Assembly (NCBI GenBank): GCA_005765155.1
Contig: VCCP01000002.1
Coordinates: 6,386,001-6,450,000, forward strand
Direction of reading: 5' to 3'
Origin: Zelopaecilomyces penicillatus
Lineage: Eukaryota > Ascomycota > Sordariomycetes > Hypocreales > Pseudodiploosporaceae
Length of the DNA: 64,000 nt
The position numbers were made by a program, and so were the translations under genes. Shown piece after piece: positions 56,201 to 64,000 of this stretch. Within the stretch, counting starts at the first letter, position 1; each line of letters opens with the position of its first letter. The notes beneath the pieces were generated by a model. The model was not told the origin of the DNA and did not search any database. It saw only the letters and a list, made by a program, of their open reading frames with translations.

Positions 56201-58953
56201 CTATACCGAGCCGTTTCTTTTGACCAGCCGTGCTTGCTTCTAGGGCTGAATGTGATGGCGCGTATGTCTGGCATGGCCGCCTGCTTCTTCCTCTTCTCTA
56301 ATTTGTGATGATTTGGCATAGGTATCCACTATCCTGTTGCTACAGGACGTAACGCCTAATGTGTTATTGCCAGCGATTCTGTGTCTAGAACACGGGGGGC
56401 GGCATCCGAAAAAGCCTTTTTTTGCCTCTGCGATGTGTGTTCCCAACTGGTGTCTTCTTAGTGGGCATTCCACGGCGCCCGAAGATTTTGAAAACACATC
56501 GATTCTGCTTATGGTGTTATGATATCCAACGCCTAGCTCTGTCCTGTTGTAATGGAGCGGACCGGCGACTTCGGGGGGCCCAGATGTTCTACGTTTATAC
56601 CCCGGACTCTAATTATCGATAGAATCTGATTCCCACCGGGATCGGGGATTTGCGACAGTGACGGCTCAACGGGTGTGGGAGAGTCTTGCTTTTTTTCCTT
56701 TTTATTTTCTTTTATGTTTCTCGTGGGTACCACTGCGTCAGCACCAGTCACCGACCTGATGCATGCTCTCCTGGATTCCGTTGGCTGGCTCAGAGCTACA
56801 AGTACTAGTCTGAGATTCTGGCATAGCTTTGCTTTTGACGTTCGACTACCGCTTTTGTCCCCCCTTCAAATGCCGCCAAAAAAGCAACAACGCTTATGTC
56901 TTTGTTGTAATACGTCTTTGTTATTTGGGACATTTTACCAGTACTTGGCTGTAGTTGCACTGCAGCTTTCCGGGGTAAATGAATTCGTCCATCTTGCGTA
57001 GATGAAGTAGCTTGAAGTCGCTGGTTCAGGATACACGGCTGGAGAGGCGTGTGCAGGGAGTTGTTGACTCCAAGTTAATGCTTGACATGCGCCGCTAGAC
57101 CTGGATCTGTAAAAGTGAAGAGTGAATCGTACTAAAAACGACCATCTAGCAGACATGAAGCGGATGGTCACTACGCATTCAAATGTCTATTTTTCGCCTT
57201 CAAAGACCCCTTGGGTTTCAGGGAAGAGAATTGAGTGATGTTGGTCGTAATCAATGCCTTGCCCAAATCACTCACAGCCTGCGGCATTGTATTTGCTGTT
57301 TCATAAGAAGGAAACCTTTGCATTATTTGTTGAGGTCCAACGACGAAACCAACATCACCGTGTCAGTCTCCGCTGGGTCAGGCTGAACTAGCATCAGAAC
57401 GAGCTATCTTGAGTTGGAAAATGGCGAATTATGAGTGTTAGTTGACCATCCTGTCATTGCTGACAGTGGCATTTTCATCAGCATCCTCTGCATCATTTTC
57501 CCAGCCTTGGCATCGTAAATGAGGAATGGTGACTGGATATGAGTGTTTGTGGGACAAATCAGCAGTGGATAGTGAGGCCTTTTTTCCCAATTGACCAGTG
57601 AAACTCAGTATGTTTAAGACACATGGTTTGTGTTATAGGGTTGGGTAAATTATGATGTAACTACAATTTAGAGCGTTGACTGTTTTGAGTCGAAGAGGGA
57701 AAATAAATCATGAATGCAAACTGTGACAGCATTCAATTGGAGAGCAGCTCGCTAGAATGCGAACTCTCTGGATCCCCAAATACAAGATACAGAATTTTAA
57801 GCCTTCCATTTAACTCGACTCATGCTTGAAGGCTCCGTGAATTAATGTAGACATGTTGTTATTCAATATTCGTCGTATGTTGAGTCCCGGGTAGGTTATT
57901 GAAAAAACAAAATGCGCGACAAACTCAAGATCAGAGACCAACTGCTTACACGTGGCGCAGCTAGGTGAATGTAGCTTAGGTACTATAAAATTGATGTGCC
58001 GAGCTGTGTTATTTATGGCATTGAATTTTTTTTTTGGGAACTGCTGGGCTTTTGAGATATCTTGAAACTCGTTGGCAATGCTATTCGATTTTATGAGGCG
58101 AACGCGCGTTCTCTCTCTGCCAATGTTTGGGTAGAAGGGATTGGAAGTGTGGGGGCAGAGCTCGAAAAGGCATGATAGATGGATGACTGGTGCGGCTACT
58201 GAGAATGGAATCTTCTTCTGTTTTCCCCGATGGGATGATGTATAATGCACTGACCTACACCTATTTAGTATCCACGCAGGCTAGCCCACAATTGAAAGAA
58301 AAAAAAACTGAGTGAAAAAAAGCGGGTAGAGGCCGAAGACCGGCGCCCGCGATTCCCGAAGCCTGGAAGTTCTCTCTTCTAAAACAACGATAAGATTTTG
58401 ACGCTCTTGTTTAGAAAATAGGATGTTTATCCGCTGCCAAGGTCGAGAAGCTGTCCGGTAGCATTGGTAAGCTATATGAATCACTGTGATGATTGAATAT
58501 GTTTGTTTATCTCTTAAATTATACGGGAGACTGGCTGGTGCGACCGCCGCGGACAAGCTCCATGATGGCTTCTAGAATACAACTATTTTACGTCATCCCA
58601 AGCATATCCCCTAACAATGTAAAAATGATCCCGTGTAAAATATTCCGCTTGAGAGTCAAGAAACAACCATAAGACGGGCCCAAGGTCCTGGATTTGGCCG
58701 TTTTCCGAGCGCTTATAACGTTGACTAACTTCTTCTCTGCTCTACCATCCAAAGCCCGCTTTATCCCATTAGGCCAACCCCGTCTTCCCGAGGCCCGGCG
58801 ACCCCTAACACCAATGTCATCATCAGGTTCCGTAGCAGTAACCATAGTAAAAAAGTTGAAGTTTTTTTCTTGTTCAAAGCCAGGGCACTCCGCAGTTTGA
58901 CGCATCAATACGGTCCTACTTTATCCAATCATTTCCGGCAGTTTTCGTTCACG

Positions 58954-58968
58954 GACACACACACACAC
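58954..58968 (+). repeat. (AC)n microsatellite
   Basis: A run of about seven AC/CA units upstream of the oxidoreductase gene. Confidence 0.85.
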
Positions 58969-59309
58969 TCCCGTGGAAGGTGTTATTATCTGTTTGATAA
59001 TACAAAACTGTATAGAGTAAAAGCTTGTTACTTATTATGGGAGATGCTAGCGCGGGTGGGGCCAAAATCGCGGACAAAGTTGCCCTAGATCGAAGGATTG
59101 CCGGCGTTTTTGCTAAGAAACCCCCTCCAAGATCCCAGATCTGGGACTGATAAGATAACGCCATGTAATTTCAGTCCTAGAATACACGACGTTTTCGTCA
59201 TCGTGGATTATGCCAAGTACATACACCACTCACTGTAAACTGTATAGCTCGGCTCTCGTCATGAGTCCTTTTTTTTCTCTTCCGTGTCTGTTTCTCGTAC
59301 TGGGCTGAA

Positions 59310-59317
59310 TATATAAA
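59310..59317 (+). promoter_or_regulatory. TATA box
   Basis: TATATAAA lies 159 bp upstream of the oxidoreductase ATG. It is followed by a C-rich tract (CCCCCCTC) that may be a Cys2His2-type regulator site. Confidence 0.6.
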
Positions 59318-59468
59318 TCCCCCCTCATCTGCTCTTAATTTACAATTTAGAAGCTCAGATTAAACCCCTCCTTTCTAACCCCGCGTCTTGACATTCCTCT
59401 CTTTACATCACTTCATACTATACACCAAGTTATCAATCATTATATCAGTATTTCAGACACTAGACACA

Positions 59469-60619
59469 ATGGCCAGCAAGGTTTTCAACGTGGGTGTCGT
59501 GGGCTATGGGTAAGTCACAACTCCCTTTGATTGAATAGAAAGACAAATAGAGCAGCAACTGACTGTCACAGCATGTCCGCCAAAGTCTTCCATATCCCCT
59601 TCATCACCACCACATCCCAATTCAAACTCCACAGCATCGTCCAGCGCAGCCCTCGCGATGGCAACTCAGCCCCCAATGACCACCCCAACGCAAAGCACTT
59701 CACAGACGTCAAGGACATGCTCGCCGACCCCGAAGTCGACGTCATCGTCATCACCACCCCCCCTGACAATCACTTCGAGCTCACCAAGGCTGCCCTCGAG
59801 TCTGGAAAGCATGTCCTGACCGAGAAGCCCTTTGTCCCCACCTCTGCCGAGGCTGAGAAGCTCATCGCCATCTCCAAGGAGAAGCAGCGCCTGATCTGCG
59901 TCTTCCAGAACCGCCGCTGGGATTCTGATTACCTCCTTGTCAAGCACCTCATCGCTCAGGGCACGCTGGGCCGTGTGCTTGAGTACAACACCCACTTTGA
60001 CCGATACAAGGCCGTCGCCGCTACCAACTGGAAGGGCGAGCTCGGCATCCCTCAAGGCGGCAGTGCTCTGTTCGACTTGGGCACCCATCTCATCGATCAA
60101 GCTTACATGCTCTTCGGCCGTCCCCAAGCTGTCCACGGCCGTCTGCTCTCCCAGCGCAACGGCAAGCCAGATACCTTCAACCCCGATGCCGTCTCCGCTG
60201 AGCTGAGCTACCCGAACGGTCTCCTCGTCCACGTCCGTATCAGCGCCCTCAGCGCCGAGACTCTGCACCCGCGATTCTGGATCCGCGGAGACAAGGGCAG
60301 CTTCCACAAGCTCGGGCTCGACAACCAAGAGGACCAGCTCAAGGCCGGCATGAAGCCCACCGAGGCAGGCTTCGGTAAAGATGACCCCAAATACATGCGC
60401 CTGATCACTGTCAATGCCGAGGGCAAGTCATCAGAGCAACCTATCCCCGAGCTGGAGCCCGAGACTTACGCTACCTTTTACTCACGGTTTGGAAAGGCTG
60501 TGGAGAGTGGTAAGCCGGAGGATGTGCCTGTCAAGCCTGAGGAGGCGAGGGATGTGCTGCAGATTCTTGAGGCTGTTTTGGAGAGCGCAAAGACTGGAAA
60601 GCATGTCATCTTGGGTTAA
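59469..60619 (+). CDS. Gfo/Idh/MocA-family NAD(P)-dependent oxidoreductase
   Basis: The exons are 59469-59509 and 59572-60619, giving 362 residues. The 62-nt intron (donor GTAAGT, branch ACTGAC, acceptor CACAG) splits the dinucleotide-binding loop, and the join restores VGVVGYGMSAKVFH. The Rossmann core is followed by the family motif EKPFVPT, with the lysine that contacts substrate and cofactor. The C-terminal alpha/beta domain has GGSALFDLGTHLIDQA, whose DxGxHxxD-like residues form the active site. Many relatives act on sugars, inositol or sugar acids. The strong TATA box and codon bias (mostly C-ending codons) suggest high expression. It is convergent with BBP at a distance of about 0.8 kb. 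Confidence 0.93.
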
Positions 60620-61417
60620 AAAGGGATAAAAAAAAAGGTGGAAAAAGCATGCCCGTCTCTCGGGTTAATGAATAGGGGAAATCAACGTCTTTTGTGAGTA
60701 ATTTATGAAGCCATGTCCACAAAATTGGAAATATAGCAATTATGACATCTTTCGTTTCTGAAGCGGGAATTGATTGAGTATATTTGAATTCGTGGTTCAA
60801 AAAATAATGTCTATAAGATAATGCATTGATGGGTGTCGTAGTTATGATGCAAGTCTCAGCAAGTCTGCTAACTTCTGGCAGAGCCCTCATCCACATCATT
60901 ATGTCTGTGAGAACACTGGAATCAACTCCATAAATGCCTTGAAATTACAAAACTAATGACGGAGAATGCTCATTCACGATGGGCAGGTGCAGCATAACAT
61001 CCATAATTCAGGTCATTCAAGCAACACAATGGCAATACACTTGAACATACATTCACTACACACACCAGGCAAAGCACATTCATCTTTCTTTTACTATAAA
61101 CATTGTAATTACACTGCCTGTGCGATTAGTCCATTAGTTCCATAACGCTTGAACATGATGGCACTGGTCTACAAGTAGAGTTCCCTATCATGTAAGCATC
61201 TGACCTGGCTGAATGAGGTTTCAAACGACGACAGCATTTTCGGTCCTCCATTAAACAGGACCTGATGGATGTCTCGTCGGTAACGAAACCTACGCGTCAG
61301 AATCTCTCGATACCCTTAATGCTCTCGCAGACAGGCGCTGCTGCTACATTTTTCGTCAGAGAAGCAAATGTTAAGCATGACCTGCGTTAAAACCAGAGAG
61401 AAAAATTAAGGCTCCAT
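60620..61417. other. Convergent 3' intergenic region
   Basis: 3' flanks of the oxidoreductase and BBP genes. No gene is supported. Confidence 0.55.
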
Positions 61418-63545
61418 CTAGGCGCCAGGGGGAGGTGGAGGGGGAGGCTGGTCACTGGGAGGTGGGGGAGGAGCTTCTCCTGACGGTGGAGGAGGAGGAG
61501 GTGCTGATCCGGCATACTGCTGAATTAGATCGTTAATCCCACCCAGACCAGGCGGCGCAGAGAGCCCAGGAGCGCCACCTTGAGCAAGACCAGGAGGTGC
61601 GCCCATCCCAGGAGGGGGAGCGCCGTAGCTGCCATATCCGGGGTAACCTGCGTAGCCGTTGTGAGTTCCAGGGGCCTGATGCTGGGACGGTTGTTGATGC
61701 GATTGACCCCAGGGGGGTGCTGCGGACGATGAAGAGTTGTAGTTTTGGCCGCCTCCGCCGCCGCCACCGTAATAGCTGTCACCTTGGTTATGGCTGCTGT
61801 TATTATCGTGGTTACGGTTGCGATCGCGAGCCCAAGGCGCGGCAGAACCACCACCACTGCCGCCGCCGCCGCCACCACCACCACCACCACTTCCACTTTC
61901 GTTAGAATCATTGTTGCGGGACCGCCATGGAGCAGGACCACCAGTTGGGCCACGCTGCCATGGCTTGGTATCACCACCACCATTGCCACCGGAGCCGCCG
62001 CCGTAGCCACCAGGACCGGCTTCGATTTGGGCTGGAGCGGCACCGGAGCCACCACCAAGTTCTTGCATGAGTTGCTAATGAAGAGAGTTAGTATCGTACA
62101 AAACCAAACGAGCTGGAATAGCGACATACCTCCATCTCACGGTCGACGGCATCTCCGCTTCCTTCAATCCGGCCTGTAGGTCGTCCGCCAGCGTCGTTAT
62201 TACGCCAGTTGGCGCCTCTCTGCCGGTCGGGACAGTCTCGAGCCATATGGCCAGCATTACCACAGACACGGCAAATGATGCTGGCGGTAAAGTTCTGTCG
62301 CTCAGGGCAGTCGTATTTCCTGTGCCCGATCTTGCCACAGTTCTGGCAAGCTTGGTTTTCGTCATCACGAAGAGTACCGTTGAGAGCGGCGAGTTCTCGA
62401 AGCTGGTTTCGTTTGAGTTCGTTCTGGCCTTCAGGAATAGAAGCTGCCTAGTGTGAGAGTTAGTATTTGTACGAACCATCACGGGTTGCAATGAAGACAT
62501 TTGACTTACAGTTTCAATGACGTTGTGGATGAGCTGCTTGGCTTTGTTGACCTTTTCTTCGGTGTCGGCCATGATAAGACAGTGGAGATCTTCCTCCTGA
62601 TTGCTGGAGTGAGCTGCATCAGAGCGTCCTTTGCCCTCCTTGACGGAGCCTTTGCCACGAATGGCAATTTTGGCACCGGAATCATTTTCCATTTTCTTCA
62701 AGGTATTACCACGAGGTCCGATAAGTAAGCCAACTTTGGGTGGAGAGCTAGGTGTTAGTATCGCAATATTTGTTAGGGGTTAGACACGGTGGGGGGTTAG
62801 GTCTTCAACATGAAGGACCAGATCTCATTCCAAAGCAACATAGCGATGCCAAATTGAGCCTGATCATACTCCAAGTAGAGGGGGGAAGGGGAGAATATTG
62901 GTTAGGGTTAAAAGGGTTAGCAATCATACTGAAGTTAATTTCCGGGTAATCATTGACTGGCACATAGACCTTTTCTTGAGTCTTTGTAGGTCTACGGTAG
63001 TCCTGTGGCGGGTGGTAGTTAGGAATGGTCTTCATGGCCTTTTCGATCAGCTTGTGTCGCTCATCTTCGAGGCGCTTGCGATAACGATATTCTCGGGTGT
63101 TGATTCGGCGACCGTGGTTGTCATACTGAGGAGGGGGAGATGGAGATCTGTGATGGGTTAGTACTGAATGGATGCGCGACAGGGATAGCAAGATAAAAAC
63201 GCACCTATCTCCATCAGCAGGCACGACGTCGTCGATGCGCAGCTTCTGGCTAATCTCCTCAATTCGGAGATGGAGAGTATAGGCTTCAAGCTGTTCGCTG
63301 GTCATGGACGACATGATGGCAGTGGTCAGGCCCATGAGACCAGCAGCCTTGTTCTCTGAGGCATCGCCCCATCTGTTTCGCTTCTTCCGCTGTCGAGGGC
63401 CATCTGCCGCGCTGCGAGGTTCCGGGTCGCGACCACGTCTGGGTTCAGGCGCATCGTGTGTTTCTTCGCCTTCATCATCCGCAAAGCGTCGCTTCCCCAA
63501 GGGGATATTGTTGGAGCCTGTGGTGCCCTGATTTCTCCACGACAT
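61418..63545 (-). CDS. MSL5: Branchpoint-bridging protein (BBP/SF1)
   Basis: There are five exons: 63545-63205, 63147-62930, 62733-62510, 62447-62130 and 62074-61418, giving 585 residues. The N-terminal region holds basic KRRFADD and RKKRNRWG segments, the latter resembling the U2AF65-binding motif. A helix-hairpin region leads to the STAR/KH domain (VYVPVNDYPEINF, then IGLLIGPRGNTLKKME) with its GPRG loop. Two CCHC zinc knuckles follow: Cys295, Cys298, His303, Cys308 and Cys320, Cys323, His328, Cys333. The C-terminal 200 residues are low complexity, poly-Gly then Pro-rich (PPPPPPSGEAPPPPP). BBP binds the intron branch sequence UACUAAC in early spliceosome assembly. Introns are 57, 196, 62 and 55 nt, and all four contain TACTAAC exactly. 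Confidence 0.95.
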
Positions 63546-64000
63546 TTTGGCAGAATATTAAATGAATATATTGCCTGAAATGATGAGGGTTGAGATGGAA
63601 TTGAATGTTGCAGGCAGCAAGAGAGGTGTTCGTTTCATTTCACAAAGTTTCAGGGCTACCACTTCGGAAAAATGTTATTCCAGCTTTCGATGCGTCATGA
63701 ACCGTTGCTAACATAGCACAGCAAGCTTATACCAAAATAAGACCCCAAGCTTTTTTATCTCATGCAAACTCAACATAATTCAACGTAAATTTTAGTTGTA
63801 TTTGCATTGCCAATCTAGAGCACGGAGGGCCGTACGGTATGAACTCACATTGTGGCATACGAAGGGTATCGGCGCAAATTTATTCAACATGCTGCGGGTG
63901 CCCGCCCTATAATTCGTTGCTGGGGACGTCAGGGCGCAAAGCCGTCTTTGCTTGTTTCTTTTCTTCCTTTTCATAGCCATCCCTCTTTATCTTTGACTAG
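63546..64000. other. Upstream region of BBP
   Basis: Promoter side of BBP. No further gene is supported up to the right edge. Confidence 0.5.

Larger units (their letters stand above)
50731..59309. other. 8.6-kb gene-free interval between divergent genes
   Basis: I find no supported gene on either strand. The longest open frames (51773-52465 plus, 51907-52422 minus, 57810-58250 minus) have no splice logic, family motif or codon bias. The part next to 50730 is likely promoter of the CFEM gene and the right end promoter of the oxidoreductase. Microsatellites and a short inverted repeat are listed separately. Such long intervals in filamentous fungi often hold distant regulatory sites or unannotated non-coding RNAs; that is inference. 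Confidence 0.6.

Noticed and set aside
57810..58250. 146-codon minus-strand frame
   Set aside because: No signal peptide, domain or biased codon use; contains a long run of random-looking sequence in the gene-free interval.
61525..62179. Long frames on both strands over the BBP C-terminal region
   Set aside because: They are shadows of the poly-Gly/poly-Pro coding repeats of BBP exon 5.
1..64000. CRISPR arrays, operons, Shine-Dalgarno sites, phage or insertion-sequence genes
   Set aside because: The window is eukaryotic (spliced nuclear genes); no direct-repeat/spacer array or transposase frame was seen.

Overview
The window comes from the nuclear genome of a filamentous ascomycete (Pezizomycotina). 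It most resembles a sordariomycete of the Hypocreales type, but I infer that from gene content and cannot name the species. Genes are split by short GT-AG introns (mostly 50-150 nt) with CTAAC/CTGAC branch sites. Two nuclear tRNA genes carry introns. There are a Zn2Cys6 regulator, a CFEM protein, a PFF1-type vacuolar protease and a degraded duplication with transition-type (RIP-like) changes. I rebuilt gene models by joining exons by eye, so many coding regions have no single open frame spanning them.

0-12 kb: the N-terminal part of a sacsin/NOV-like GHKL ATPase gene runs off the left edge (minus strand). Then come an intron-containing tRNA, a Zn2Cys6 regulator, a small secreted cysteine-rich reading frame broken by an in-frame stop, a secreted alpha/beta hydrolase, and a lipid-droplet hairpin (promethin/LDO-like) protein with an AUG-less in-frame leader.

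12-25 kb: a housekeeping block. The proteasome ATPase Rpt2 and the ubiquitin-conjugating enzyme Ubc1 are head to head. The succinyl-CoA ligase alpha subunit and Elongator subunit Elp3 are also head to head. These are followed by a secreted stanniocalcin-like cysteine-rich protein, tRNA-Ile(AAU) and a metal-dependent amidohydrolase.

26-34 kb: a divergent mitochondrial-carrier-like protein, a secreted M24 metallopeptidase and an F-box-like gene. Downstream lies an AT-rich, mutated tandem copy of the M24 3' end plus the F-box gene, with other small repeats.

34-45 kb: the vacuolar membrane protease PFF1, an aldo/keto reductase with a roughly 215-residue N-terminal extension of unknown function, a TIGR04076-like small protein sharing a 321-bp divergent promoter with it, a lipid-droplet-associated hydrolase (LDAH type) and an amidase.

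45-64 kb: two very large gene-poor intervals (4.9 kb and 8.7 kb) flank a single CFEM/GPI cell-wall protein. Then come a Gfo/Idh/MocA oxidoreductase and the branchpoint-bridging protein BBP/SF1. All four BBP introns carry the perfect branch site TACTAAC, which none of the other 34 introns placed in this window has.
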